A stretch of DNA of 64,000 bases. It comes from Pseudomonas sp. GL-B-19. GTDB lineage: Bacteria > Pseudomonadota > Gammaproteobacteria > Pseudomonadales > Pseudomonadaceae. Both the position numbers and the translations under genes were made by a program. The stretch is from contig NZ_JAHBDK010000035.1 in NCBI RefSeq assembly GCF_019956415.1, positions 1 through 64,000 on the forward strand, read 5' to 3'. Of this stretch, positions 16,509 to 25,551 are shown in pieces (within the stretch, counting starts at the first letter, position 1; each line of letters begins with the position of its first letter). The notes under the pieces are model-generated. The model made no database searches. It was not told the DNA's origin and was given only the letters and a program-made list of their open reading frames with translations.

Positions 16509-17924
16509 ATGGCAAGTCCAATTCTACCGGGTGCTGGGCTGGGTTCCGGCCTGGACACCGGTGCTATCGTCAAGGCTCTGGTCGACTCAGACAAGGTAGC
16601 CAAGCAGACGCAGATCGACCGGCAGACAAAGATCACCACCGCGAGTCTTTCAGGCGTCGGGACCCTGAAGTCGGTGTTGGCGGCGTTTCAGACCGCGATG
16701 AAGAACCTCGGCAGTGCCACAACGCCGCAGTTCTCGGGCTTTGCTGCAAGCTCTTCCGATGTCAAGGTTGTGACCGCGACCTCCAATAATTCGGCGGTCA
16801 AGGGCAGCTACGTTATCAAAGTCGATAACCTTGCCACCTCGGCCAAAGTCGCCAGCGAAGTCTTTGCAGGTGCAAGCAGCGCTGTTACAGAAGGTCCTTT
16901 GACCATCACGCTCAACAGCAAGGACTACGTTCTTGATGTTCCGGCCGGTGCGACCCTGCAATCGGTCCGCGACCTGATCAACAGCAAGTTCCAGGGCGAT
17001 GGCATCAACGCCAACATCATCACCGACAAAGACGGCTCACGACTGGTGCTGGGCTCTTCAGCCACGGGTGCGGGGTCTGAAATTTCCGTCAGTGGTGTGA
17101 TGACAATTCACGGCGATCAGGCGATGGCCGGCGATCCTTTAGATCCGCTTGCTCCACCAGGTGCCGGGCGTATCGGCGTTGCGGCAACCGATGCGAAGTT
17201 CTCGGTCGACGGCCTGAGCATGACCAGTAAAACCAATACCATCGATAATGCCGTCTCGGGCTTGAGCTTCAATCTGTTGGCTGGGGGTGGGGCCACGTCG
17301 ACGGTGACGGTGGCGACTAATACCGATGGCTTGAAGGCCTCGATCCAGAAGTTCGTCGATGCTTACAACGCGGTAGTCAGCAGCATTGGCACGCTGACCA
17401 AGCCCACGCTCGACAGTGATGGTAAGCCAACGGTCGCTGCAGCGTTGACCGGGGACGCGCTGCCGCGCTCCATTCTGGCGGCCATCCGTGGGCCGCTGAC
17501 CGAGACCGGGGCAGGGGATAAGCTCACCGTGCTGGCGCAATTGGGTATCACCACCAATCAGAAGACCGGTGCATTGGACTTCGATAGCACCAAGTTCACT
17601 GCGGCAATGAGCGACAAGAGCCTGGGTGGTGAGGTTCAGGCGTTCTTTACCGGGACCGGTGGCTTGCTGGAGCGAATGGACAAGGCGATTGTCCCTTACA
17701 CCCAAACGGGGGAGATCCTTGATACTCGCACCACCAATCTGAACAAGAACAAAGCCAACCTGGTCGAACAGCAAGCGGCCCTCGATCGTCGGGTAGCAAC
17801 ACTGACTGCGGTGTTGACCAAAAAATATAACGACATGGATTCTCTGGTGGGCAAGCTGAAAGCTACGGCCAGCAACATTACTTCGATATTTGAAGCCATG
17901 ACGGCGCAGCAAAGAAACTCCTAG
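16509..17924 (+). CDS. fliD: Flagellar filament cap protein FliD
   Basis: A 471-residue filament cap (HAP2) that guides flagellin polymerisation at the tip and in pathogens binds surfaces. The N terminus PGAGLGSGLDTGAIV and the FliD C-terminal domain (about 230-460), ending in a coiled-coil-like helix, are family features. The ATG at 16509 is preceded by AGGGAG at good spacing; an ATG two codons earlier is less well placed. It lies 82 nt after flaG and is followed by an intrinsic terminator. Confidence 0.94.
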   Translation: MASPILPGAGLGSGLDTGAIVKALVDSDKVAKQTQIDRQTKITTASLSGVGTLKSVLAAFQTAMKNLGSATTPQFSGFAASSSDVKVVTATSNNSAVKGSYVIKVDNLATSAKVASEVFAGASSAVTEGPLTITLNSKDYVLDVPAGATLQSVRDLINSKFQGDGINANIITDKDGSRLVLGSSATGAGSEISVSGVMTIHGDQAMAGDPLDPLAPPGAGRIGVAATDAKFSVDGLSMTSKTNTIDNAVSGLSFNLLAGGGATSTVTVATNTDGLKASIQKFVDAYNAVVSSIGTLTKPTLDSDGKPTVAAALTGDALPRSILAAIRGPLTETGAGDKLTVLAQLGITTNQKTGALDFDSTKFTAAMSDKSLGGEVQAFFTGTGGLLERMDKAIVPYTQTGEILDTRTTNLNKNKANLVEQQAALDRRVATLTAVLTKKYNDMDSLVGKLKATASNITSIFEAMTAQQRNS

Positions 17925-17944
17925 TGCTACTAGCGCATTGACGC

Positions 17945-17982
17945 AAAAGCCCGACAGTACGCTCCAGTCTGTCGGGCTTTTT
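17945..17982 (+). terminator. Intrinsic terminator after fliD
   Basis: AAAAGCCCGACAG pairs with CTGTCGGGCTTTT across an 11-nt loop, with A-rich and T-rich flanks. It separates fliD from the fliS promoter. Confidence 0.9.
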
Positions 17983-18045
17983 ACTTTGGGAATCGCCAAA
18001 AATAGACCAAGTGAAGCATGCGCTGCTCGGCCCCGGCACCCCGGC

Positions 18046-18072
18046 TAAAGTTTTTTGACGCGTGGTCGATAC
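18046..18072 (+). promoter_or_regulatory. FliA (sigma-28) promoter of fliS
   Basis: TAAA at 18046-18049, a 15-nt spacer and GTCGATAC at 18065-18072, matching six of eight positions of GCCGATAA. It lies about 40 nt before the fliS start. Confidence 0.65.
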
Positions 18073-18111
18073 ATTGATCATACGAACACTAGCGTTTTGA
18101 TGAGGTACAAC

Positions 18112-18507
18112 ATGAATCCGATGTTAGCCCTTCGGCAGTATCAGAAGATTGGCGCCCAGGCGCAGACTTCCGAAGCCAGTCCCCATCGTCTTGTACAGAT
18201 GTTGATGGAGGGTGGTCTGGATCGAATTGCTCAGGCCAAGGGTGCCATGGAGCGCAAGGATATCCCGAACAAAGGTGTTCTGATTGGCAAGGCCATCGGC
18301 ATCATCGGTGGTCTGCGCGAAGGTCTGGATCTGGACAATCAGGCCGAAACGGTAGGCGAGCTGGATAGCCTCTACGAATACATGATGAAGCGCCTGACCG
18401 AGGCTAACGCCAAGACCGATCCGAAAATCCTCGACGAAGTCGCTGATCTGCTGCGTACGGTCAAAGACGGTTGGGATGCCATTGGTACGCCTGCTCCACA
18501 GTTCTGA
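18112..18507 (+). CDS. fliS: Flagellin export chaperone FliS
   Basis: A 131-residue helical chaperone that binds the C terminus of flagellin in the cytosol and stops early polymerisation. The segments ALRQYQKIGAQAQTSEASPH and HRLVQMLMEGG are diagnostic. The ATG at 18112 is preceded by GAGG. The gene has its own sigma-28 promoter and is followed 11 nt later by the fliT-like gene. Confidence 0.95.
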   Translation: MNPMLALRQYQKIGAQAQTSEASPHRLVQMLMEGGLDRIAQAKGAMERKDIPNKGVLIGKAIGIIGGLREGLDLDNQAETVGELDSLYEYMMKRLTEANAKTDPKILDEVADLLRTVKDGWDAIGTPAPQF

Positions 18508-18518
18508 AGGAGATCACC

Positions 18519-18815
18519 ATGAGTCTTGTATTGCAGCGAATCGAACACACCCGCGAAGGCCTGGTCGGTGCATTGGCCGAGCGCAATTGGGAGACCATCG
18601 CTGAGTTGGATCTGGCGTGCCGATCCTGCATGGAAGATGTTTTGAGTGAAGCGTCGGTGGACGAGGCCGCATTGCGCGACAACCTTGAGGAGTTGCTGGG
18701 GGTGTACAAGCAGCTTCTTGAGGCCGCGACGGGGGAGAGGCAAGCGATAGTTGACGAGATGTCTCAGATCCATCAAGCACAGAACGCGGCAAAGGTTTAC
18801 CATCTGTTCGGTTAA
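18519..18815 (+). CDS. fliT: FliT-like flagellar chaperone
   Basis: A 98-residue helical protein in the fliT position directly after fliS. Sequence similarity in this family is low, so the assignment rests on size, predicted helices and context. FliT binds the cap protein FliD and in enterics also the master regulator; whether it does so here is unknown. AAGGAG lies at good spacing before ATG 18519. It overlaps nothing and ends 173 nt before fleQ. Confidence 0.75.
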   Translation: MSLVLQRIEHTREGLVGALAERNWETIAELDLACRSCMEDVLSEASVDEAALRDNLEELLGVYKQLLEAATGERQAIVDEMSQIHQAQNAAKVYHLFG

Positions 18816-18853
18816 TTAATCCTCAGTTAATCCAATGATAGTGCGCCATAAAT

Positions 18854-18882
18854 TTGACTGTGCACGGTTTTTTGACTTAACT
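18854..18882 (+). promoter_or_regulatory. Possible sigma-70 promoter region of fleQ
   Basis: TTGACT at 18854-18859 and, 17 nt on, the poor -10 TTAACT lie in the 173-nt gap before fleQ. No GG-N10-GC site is seen, in line with sigma-70 transcription of fleQ known from P. aeruginosa. The -10 match is only three of six, so the exact promoter is uncertain. Confidence 0.3.
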
Positions 18883-18988
18883 AGTGGCTGGTTCCAGATT
18901 TCAGTCGTCTTCAGGCATATCAGGCCTGCAAGCGTTTAGCTTGCCCCAGCATTTTGGGCATTGAGTTGACTAGGGAAGTTGCTATTGC

Positions 18989-20464
18989 ATGTGGCGTGAA
19001 ACCAAAATTCTGCTGATTGATGACGATAGCGTCCGCCGCCGCGATTTAGCGGTGATTTTAAATTTTCTTGGTGAGGAAAATTTACCCTGTGGTAGCCATG
19101 ACTGGCAGCAGGCTGTCGGCTCTTTGTCTTCAAGTCGTGACGTGATCTGTGTCCTCATCGGGACGGTCAATGCTCCTGGCGCACTTGCGGGCTTGCTAAA
19201 GACACTCGCAACCTGGGATGAGTTCCTTCCGGTTTTGTTAATGGGCGATAATTCTTCCGTTGACTTGCCAGAGGACCAGCGACGTCGAGTGCTGTCGACC
19301 CTGGAAATGCCACCCAGCTACAGCAAATTGCTCGACTCCCTGCACCGTGCCCAGGTCTATCGCGAAATGTACGACCAGGCCCGCGAGCGCGGTCGTCACC
19401 GTGAGCCTAATCTGTTTCGCAGCCTTGTCGGCACCAGCCGGGCGATTCAACACGTCCGTCAGATGATGCAGCAAGTGGCCGACACCGACGCCAGCGTACT
19501 GATCCTTGGCGAGTCCGGCACCGGCAAGGAAGTGGTTGCGCGCAACTTGCACTATCACTCCAGGCGTCGTGACGCGCCGTTCGTTCCGGTCAACTGCGGG
19601 GCGATCCCGGCCGAGTTGCTGGAAAGCGAATTGTTCGGCCACGAGAAGGGTGCCTTCACCGGGGCGATCACCAGCCGTGCCGGGCGTTTCGAACTGGCCA
19701 ACGGCGGCACCCTGTTTCTTGATGAAATCGGCGACATGCCGCTGCCGATGCAGGTCAAGTTGCTGCGTGTTCTGCAGGAACGCACCTTCGAGCGCGTGGG
19801 CAGTAACAAGACCCAAAGTGTCGACGTGCGCATCATTGCCGCGACCCACAAGAATCTCGAAAGCATGATCGAGATCGGCACGTTCCGCGAAGACTTGTAT
19901 TACCGCCTGAACGTGTTCCCGATCGAGATGGCGCCCCTGCGTGAGCGTGTCGAAGACATCCCGTTGCTGATGAACGAGTTGATCTCGCGCATGGAGCACG
20001 AGAAGCGCGGGTCGATCCGTTTCAATTCCGCCGCGATCATGTCGTTGTGTCGTCACGGTTGGCCGGGCAACGTTCGCGAACTCGCCAACCTCGTGGAGCG
20101 CATGGCGATCATGCACCCGTACGGGGTGATTGGTGTGGTCGAGTTGCCGAAGAAATTCCGCTACGTCGATGACGAAGACGAACAGTTGGTCGACAGCCTG
20201 CGCAGTGATCTTGAAGAGCGGGTGGCCATCAATGGTCATTCCCCGGACTTCACCACCACTGCCATGCTGCCCCCGGAAGGCCTGGACCTGAAGGACTACC
20301 TCGGTGGTCTGGAGCAGGGCCTGATTCAGCAAGCGCTGGATGATGCCAATGGCATTGTGGCGCGCGCAGCTGAACGCCTGCGTATTCGTCGCACCACGCT
20401 GGTGGAGAAGATGCGCAAGTACGGCATGAGCCGTCGCGACGGTGATGAACAGGCAGATGATTGA
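18989..20464 (+). CDS. fleQ: Master flagellar regulator FleQ
   Basis: A 491-residue sigma-54-dependent activator at the top of the Pseudomonas flagellar hierarchy. Domains: atypical N-terminal receiver-like FleQ domain (1-about 125), AAA+ domain (about 143-380) and C-terminal Fis-type helix-turn-helix. Walker A GESGTGKE is at 174-181 and the sigma-54 loop GAFTGA at 221-226. The c-di-GMP binding motif LFRSLVG (142-148) with R185 is present, so c-di-GMP is expected to inhibit flagellar activation and relieve repression of exopolysaccharide genes. FleN, its antagonist, is encoded at 43267. It is transcribed alone; fleSR follow from a separate sigma-54 promoter. Confidence 0.97.
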   Translation: MWRETKILLIDDDSVRRRDLAVILNFLGEENLPCGSHDWQQAVGSLSSSRDVICVLIGTVNAPGALAGLLKTLATWDEFLPVLLMGDNSSVDLPEDQRRRVLSTLEMPPSYSKLLDSLHRAQVYREMYDQARERGRHREPNLFRSLVGTSRAIQHVRQMMQQVADTDASVLILGESGTGKEVVARNLHYHSRRRDAPFVPVNCGAIPAELLESELFGHEKGAFTGAITSRAGRFELANGGTLFLDEIGDMPLPMQVKLLRVLQERTFERVGSNKTQSVDVRIIAATHKNLESMIEIGTFREDLYYRLNVFPIEMAPLRERVEDIPLLMNELISRMEHEKRGSIRFNSAAIMSLCRHGWPGNVRELANLVERMAIMHPYGVIGVVELPKKFRYVDDEDEQLVDSLRSDLEERVAINGHSPDFTTTAMLPPEGLDLKDYLGGLEQGLIQQALDDANGIVARAAERLRIRRTTLVEKMRKYGMSRRDGDEQADD

Positions 20465-20504
20465 CGCCTGTTTTTCAAGTCCTTCATATTTGGGCGGTTT
20501 TTTT

Positions 20505-20520
20505 TAGGCACGGGTATTGC
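20505..20520 (+). promoter_or_regulatory. Sigma-54 promoter of fleSR
   Basis: TAGGCACGGGTATTGC with GG (20507-20508) and GC (20519-20520) 10 nt apart. It lies 54 nt before fleS. fleSR is a FleQ/RpoN target in P. aeruginosa. Confidence 0.85.
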
Positions 20521-20574
20521 TAAGTCCCTCGCAACGTTCCGTTTAACTGACGGTCAGCCAAGCGAGAGAGCACA

Positions 20575-21795
20575 ATGCCCCAAGCCGCCCAGTTGTCTCC
20601 TGTCCCTGACGCTTCGGGACAGTCGTCCGTAGAGCAGGCAAGCCGGCTTGGCCTTGAGCAGGCGTTTGCGCTGTTCAGTCAGATGTCGAGTCAATTGACC
20701 GACTCCTACAGCCTGCTTGAAGCCCGTGTCACCGAGCTGAAGGGCGAGTTGGCGGTGGTCAGTGCGCAGCGCATGCAGGAGCTGGCGGAAAAAGAACGCC
20801 TGGCTAATCGTCTGCAAAATCTCCTCGACCTGTTGCCCGGCGGCGTCATCGTTATCGATGCCCAAGGCATTGTGCGCGAAGCCAACCCGGCGGCGTACGA
20901 ATTGCTCGGTCTGCCACTCGAAGGTGAGCTCTGGCGGCAGGTCATCGCCCGTTGTTTCGCGCCTCGCAAAGACGACGGTCATGAGATCTCTCTCAAGGAC
21001 GGTCGGCGTCTGTCGATTGCCACTCGCTCGCTGGACGCTGAGCCGGGTCAGTTGGTGCTGCTGAACGACCTGACTGAAACCCGTCACCTGCAAGATCAAC
21101 TGGCCCGTCACGAACGCTTGTCTTCCCTCGGCCGAATGGTCGCCTCGCTGGCTCATCAAATTCGTACGCCGTTGTCAGCTGCTTTGCTTTATGCCAGTCA
21201 CTTGGCTGAGCAAGAGCTGCCAGTCGCTACGCAGCAGCGTTTTGCCGGTCGCCTGAAAGAGCGTTTGCATGAACTGGAACATCAGGTTCGCGACATGCTG
21301 GTGTTCGCGCGCGGTGAGCTACCGCTGACCGATCGCATCACGCCGAAACAGTTGATGCAATCGCTGCAAGCGGCAGCACTGACGCATGTTCAAGACCTGT
21401 CAGTCCGTTGGCAGTGCGACAGTCACGCTGGCGAGTTGCTGTGTAATCGCGACACGCTGATCGGGGCGATCCTCAATCTGGTCGAGAATGCGATTCAGGC
21501 GAGTGCCGGCGATGCCCGCTTGAAAGTTCACTTTTATACCCGTGAAAACACCCTGCGCGTGTGCGTCAGTGACAGCGGCAGTGGCATCGACAGCCACGTT
21601 CTGGCACGTCTGGGCGAGCCGTTTTTCACCACCAAAACCACTGGAACCGGGTTGGGTCTGACCGTGGTCAAGGCGGTGGCGCGTGCGCATCAGGGAGAAT
21701 TGCAGCTGCGTTCGCGGCCGGGTCGGGGCACGTGTGCTCAAGTGATTCTGCCGCTTTTTTCGGGTGAAAAGCCCATTGCCCGGGGAGTGGAATGA
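20575..21795 (+). CDS. fleS: Flagellar sensor histidine kinase FleS
   Basis: A 406-residue cytoplasmic histidine kinase with no membrane segment. A helical region with heptad-like character (about 25-85) precedes a PAS domain (about 85-170); the dimerisation helix carries the phosphorylated His194 in SLAHQIRTPLSAALL; the HATPase domain (about 285-400) has the N box (LNLVENAIQA), G1 box (DSGSGI) and G2 box (GTGLGL). It phosphorylates FleR to switch on the hook and distal-rod genes. The stop codon overlaps the fleR start. Confidence 0.96.
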   Translation: MPQAAQLSPVPDASGQSSVEQASRLGLEQAFALFSQMSSQLTDSYSLLEARVTELKGELAVVSAQRMQELAEKERLANRLQNLLDLLPGGVIVIDAQGIVREANPAAYELLGLPLEGELWRQVIARCFAPRKDDGHEISLKDGRRLSIATRSLDAEPGQLVLLNDLTETRHLQDQLARHERLSSLGRMVASLAHQIRTPLSAALLYASHLAEQELPVATQQRFAGRLKERLHELEHQVRDMLVFARGELPLTDRITPKQLMQSLQAAALTHVQDLSVRWQCDSHAGELLCNRDTLIGAILNLVENAIQASAGDARLKVHFYTRENTLRVCVSDSGSGIDSHVLARLGEPFFTTKTTGTGLGLTVVKAVARAHQGELQLRSRPGRGTCAQVILPLFSGEKPIARGVE

Positions 21796-23186
21796 AAGGC
21801 ATGGCAATCAAGGTTTTACTGGTCGAGGATGACCGCGCGCTACGCGAAGCATTGGCCGATACGCTGATGCTGGCGGGGCACGATTTCAAGGCGGTCGGTT
21901 CGGCAGAAGATGCGTTGGCGGCGGTGGCAGTCGAGGCGTTCAATCTGGTGATCAGTGACGTCAATATGCCGGGCATGGACGGGCACCAGATGCTCGGTTT
22001 GCTGCGGGCGCGTCATCCGCAATTGCCGGTGCTGCTGATGACGGCCCATGGTGCCGTCGAACGGGCAGTCGATGCGATGCGCCAGGGGGCGGCGGATTAT
22101 CTGGTCAAACCGTTCGAGCCCAAGGCATTGCTTGATTTGGTGGCGCGTCATGCATTGGGCAATCTCGGTGCGGTCGACGGCGAAGGGCCGATCGCGTTCG
22201 AACCGGCCAGCGCGCAATTGCTGGAGTTGGCCGCCAGAGTGGCACGCAGTGATTCCACGGTACTCATCTCGGGCGAGTCCGGCACCGGCAAAGAAGTGTT
22301 GGCGCGCTACATTCATCAGCATTCCCATCGCGCCAGTCAGCCATTTATTGCGATCAACTGCGCAGCGATCCCCGACAACATGCTTGAAGCCACGTTGTTC
22401 GGTCACGAAAAGGGTTCGTTCACGGGCGCCATTTCAGCGCAGGCCGGCAAGTTCGAACAAGCTGACGGCGGCACGATTCTGCTCGACGAAATTTCCGAAA
22501 TGCCCCTCGGCCTTCAGGCCAAGTTGCTGCGCGTTTTGCAGGAGCGTGAAGTCGAGCGGGTGGGCGCACGCAAAACGATCACGCTGGACATTCGGGTCGT
22601 GGCCACCACCAACCGCGATCTGGCCGGCGAAGTGGCGGCGGGGCGTTTTCGTGAAGACCTTTACTATCGGCTGTCGGTGTTTCCGCTGGCCTGGCGTCCG
22701 CTGCGCGAGCGCACTGCGGACATCCTGCCGCTGGCCGAGCGACTGTTGGCCAAACACGTCAATAAAATGAAGCATGCAGCTGCGCGACTGTCGCCCGAAG
22801 CGCAGGCGTGCCTGATCGGTTATCCGTGGCCTGGCAATGTGCGTGAGCTGGACAATGCGATCCAGCGGGCCTTGATTCTGCAGCAGGGCGGTTTGATCCA
22901 GCCGCAGGATTTCTGTTTGTCCGGGCCGGTTGCGTGTGCGCCGTTGCCAACATGGGTAGTCGCACCGGTACGCGCCGTAGAAGTTGACGCTGAATCGGCC
23001 GGCGCACTGGGCGATGATCTGCGGCGCCGCGAATTCCAGATGATCATCGATACCCTGCGTTCTGAGCGCGGCCGTCGCAAGGAAGCTGCCGAGCGACTGG
23101 GCATCAGTCCGCGTACGTTGCGCTACAAGCTGGCGCAGATGCGTGATGCCGGAATGGATGTGGAAGCCTGTTTGTTCGCCACCTGA
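21792..23186 (+). CDS. fleR: Two-component sigma-54 activator FleR
   Basis: A 464-residue NtrC-type regulator. The receiver domain (about 5-120) has the phospho-acceptor Asp56 in VISDVNMPG; the AAA+ domain has Walker A GESGTGKE and sigma-54 loop GSFTGA (a common variant of GAFTGA); the C terminus is a Fis-type helix-turn-helix (RKEAAERLGISPRTLRYK). The ATG at 21792 overlaps the fleS stop as ATGA; an ATG three codons later is an alternative. It is expected to activate flgF-L, fliK and other class III genes. A REP-like palindrome follows. Confidence 0.96.
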   Translation: MKGMAIKVLLVEDDRALREALADTLMLAGHDFKAVGSAEDALAAVAVEAFNLVISDVNMPGMDGHQMLGLLRARHPQLPVLLMTAHGAVERAVDAMRQGAADYLVKPFEPKALLDLVARHALGNLGAVDGEGPIAFEPASAQLLELAARVARSDSTVLISGESGTGKEVLARYIHQHSHRASQPFIAINCAAIPDNMLEATLFGHEKGSFTGAISAQAGKFEQADGGTILLDEISEMPLGLQAKLLRVLQEREVERVGARKTITLDIRVVATTNRDLAGEVAAGRFREDLYYRLSVFPLAWRPLRERTADILPLAERLLAKHVNKMKHAAARLSPEAQACLIGYPWPGNVRELDNAIQRALILQQGGLIQPQDFCLSGPVACAPLPTWVVAPVRAVEVDAESAGALGDDLRRREFQMIIDTLRSERGRRKEAAERLGISPRTLRYKLAQMRDAGMDVEACLFAT

Positions 23187-23215
23187 AGGTTTGGCGAACA
23201 ACCATTCACGCTGCA

Positions 23216-23308
23216 ACACAAACTTCTGTAGGAGCTGGCTTGCCAGCGAATCAATGGTGGCCGTGACGCCGACTTCGCTGGCAAGCCAGCTCCTACAGAA
23301 GTTTGTGT
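23216..23308. repeat. REP-like palindrome (GTAGGAGCTGGCTTGCC type)
   Basis: Perfect 35-bp arms at 23216-23250 and 23274-23308 around a 23-nt loop. The core GTAGGAGCTGGCTTGCCAGC is typical of fluorescent pseudomonads. It separates fleR from the fliE promoter and may end fleSR transcription. Confidence 0.85.
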
Positions 23309-23348
23309 GAAGTCTGGAGAGGGCTTTTGTTTGGCGTGGTCGCGTAGC

Positions 23349-23363
23349 TGGCACCCTTGTTGC
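23349..23363 (+). promoter_or_regulatory. Sigma-54 promoter of the fliE operon
   Basis: TGGCACCCTTGTTGC is a near-perfect sigma-54 promoter (TGGCAC-N5-TTGC; GG and GC 10 nt apart). It lies 62 nt before fliE. fliEFGHIJ is a FleQ/RpoN operon in P. aeruginosa. Confidence 0.92.
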
Positions 23364-23425
23364 TAACACCTCACTACCCGCCGAGTGAGTGTCAAAAAAT
23401 TGCGGGTCGTCAACGAGAGTGGATC

Positions 23426-23755
23426 ATGAGCCAAGGTATTGAATTTAATCGGTTGATGCTGGATATGCGTTCCATGCAAATGGATGCCATGTCTGCGCCT
23501 AAATCGACTGCCGCAGTCCCTGAACTGGGTGGCAGCAGCTTTTCCGACATGCTCGGTCAAGCCGTCAATAAAGTGAACGACACTCAGCAGGCGTCCACTC
23601 AGTTGGCCAGTGCTTTCGAGATCGGCAAGAGCGGCGTCGACCTGACGGACGTCATGATTTCCTCGCAGAAGGCTAGCGTGTCTTTCCAGGCGTTGACGCA
23701 AGTGCGTAACAAGCTGGTTCAGGCTTACCAAGACATCATGCAGATGCCGGTTTAA
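23426..23755 (+). CDS. fliE: Flagellar hook-basal body protein FliE
   Basis: A 109-residue protein that joins the MS-ring to the rod; one of the first substrates of the export apparatus. The C-terminal segment VDLTDVMISSQKASVSFQA is diagnostic. The ATG at 23426 yields the compact family length; upstream in-frame codons overlap the promoter and are non-coding. It is first in fliEFGHIJ. Confidence 0.95.
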   Translation: MSQGIEFNRLMLDMRSMQMDAMSAPKSTAAVPELGGSSFSDMLGQAVNKVNDTQQASTQLASAFEIGKSGVDLTDVMISSQKASVSFQALTQVRNKLVQAYQDIMQMPV

Positions 23756-23769
23756 GGACAAATTGAGTC

Positions 23770-25551
23770 ATGGCAGAAGCAGTCGCCGATAACGTTCCGG
23801 CCAAGGTCACTCCAATAGACGGCAAACCGCCGCTGTTTGGGTTGTCCTTCCTGGAAAACCTCTCCGAGATGACCATGTTGCGTCAGGTGGGCCTGTTGGT
23901 CGGCCTGGCTGCGAGCGTGGCGATTGGTTTTGCCGTGGTGCTGTGGTCTCAGCAACCGGACTACCGGCCTCTGTATGGCAGCCTTGCCGGTATGGACGCC
24001 AAGCAGGTCATGGATACCCTGGCCTCCGCCGATATTCCTTACACCGTTGAACCGAACTCTGGCGCTTTGCTGGTCAAGGCCGATGATTTGTCCCGTGCGC
24101 GACTGAAGCTCGCGGCGGCTGGTGTCACTCCCAGCGACGGAAACATCGGCTTTGAAATCCTCGACAAGGACCAAGGCCTCGGGACCAGCCAGTTCATGGA
24201 AGCGACCCGTTATCGTCGTGGCCTCGAAGGCGAACTGGCGCGCACCATTTCCAGCCTGAACAACGTCAAGGGCGCCCGCGTGCACCTGGCGATTCCGAAA
24301 AGTTCGGTGTTCGTGCGTGATGAACGCAAGCCGAGCGCTTCGGTTCTGGTTGAACTGTATTCCGGTCGCTCGCTGGAGCCCGGTCAAGTGGTCGCGATCA
24401 TCAACCTGGTCGCGACCAGTGTTCCTGAACTGAGCAAGTCGCAGATCACCGTCGTCGACCAGAAGGGCAACCTGCTGTCGGATCAGGCGGAAAACTCCGA
24501 ACTGAGCATGGCCGGCAAGCAATTCGATTACAGCCGCCGCATGGAAAGCATGCTGACCCAGCGCGTGCACAACATCCTGCAACCGGTGCTGGGCAACGAT
24601 CGTTATAAGGCTGAAGTGTCAGCCGACGTCGATTTCAGTGCCGTCGAGTCAACCTCCGAGCAGTTCAACCCTGATCAACCGGCGTTGCGCAGCGAGCAGT
24701 CGGTCAACGAACAACGCACTGCCAGCAATGGCCCGCAAGGTGTGCCGGGTGCCTTGAGCAACCAGCCGCCGTCGCCAGCCTCTGCACCGCAATCCACCGG
24801 TGGCACTGCTGCTTCGGCCGGCATGGTGCAGCCAGGTCAGCCGTTGATCGATGCCAACGGTCAACAAATCATGGACCCTGCCACCGGTCAGCCCATGCTG
24901 GCGCCGTACCCGGCAGACAAGCGTCAACAATCCACCAAGAACTTCGAACTCGACCGCTCCATCAGCCACACCAAGCAACAGCAGGGCCGACTGAATCGCC
25001 TGTCGGTGTCGGTGGTGGTGGACGATCAGGTCAAGGTTAACGCCGCCAACGGCGAAACTACCCGGGCACCGTGGACTGCCGATGAATTGGCGCGCTTCAC
25101 CCGTCTGGTGCAGGACGCGGTCGGTTTCGATGCCAGCCGTGGCGATAGCGTCAGCGTGATCAACATGCCGTTCTCCGCAGAACGCGGTGAAGTGATTGCC
25201 GATATTCCGTTCTACTCGCAGCCGTGGTTCTGGGACATCGTCAAGCAATTGCTGGGTGTCTTGTTCATCCTGGTGTTGGTGTTCGGCGTGCTGCGTCCGG
25301 TACTCAACAACATCACCGGTGGCGGCAAAGATAAGCAACTGGTCGGCAGCGACGTCGAATTGGGTGGCATGGGCGGCCTGGACGGCGAACTGGCCAACGA
25401 CCGCGTCAGCCTCGGCGGCCCGCAAAGCATCCTGCTGCCAAGCCCGAGCGAAGGCTATGACGCACAGTTGAATGCAATCAAGAGTCTGGTGGCAGAAGAT
25501 CCGGGTCGCGTGGCCCAGGTCGTGAAAGAGTGGATTAACGCAGATGAGTGA
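23770..25551 (+). CDS. fliF: Flagellar MS-ring protein FliF
   Basis: A 593-residue inner-membrane ring protein. Two transmembrane segments lie at about 40-59 and 487-507; the periplasmic part between them holds the ring-building motifs and a low-complexity Pro/Ser/Gln stretch at about 315-395. The C-terminal tail in the cytoplasm binds FliG. The gene end overlaps the fliG start by eight bases. It is the base on which the export gate and C-ring assemble. Confidence 0.97.
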   Translation: MAEAVADNVPAKVTPIDGKPPLFGLSFLENLSEMTMLRQVGLLVGLAASVAIGFAVVLWSQQPDYRPLYGSLAGMDAKQVMDTLASADIPYTVEPNSGALLVKADDLSRARLKLAAAGVTPSDGNIGFEILDKDQGLGTSQFMEATRYRRGLEGELARTISSLNNVKGARVHLAIPKSSVFVRDERKPSASVLVELYSGRSLEPGQVVAIINLVATSVPELSKSQITVVDQKGNLLSDQAENSELSMAGKQFDYSRRMESMLTQRVHNILQPVLGNDRYKAEVSADVDFSAVESTSEQFNPDQPALRSEQSVNEQRTASNGPQGVPGALSNQPPSPASAPQSTGGTAASAGMVQPGQPLIDANGQQIMDPATGQPMLAPYPADKRQQSTKNFELDRSISHTKQQQGRLNRLSVSVVVDDQVKVNAANGETTRAPWTADELARFTRLVQDAVGFDASRGDSVSVINMPFSAERGEVIADIPFYSQPWFWDIVKQLLGVLFILVLVFGVLRPVLNNITGGGKDKQLVGSDVELGGMGGLDGELANDRVSLGGPQSILLPSPSEGYDAQLNAIKSLVAEDPGRVAQVVKEWINADE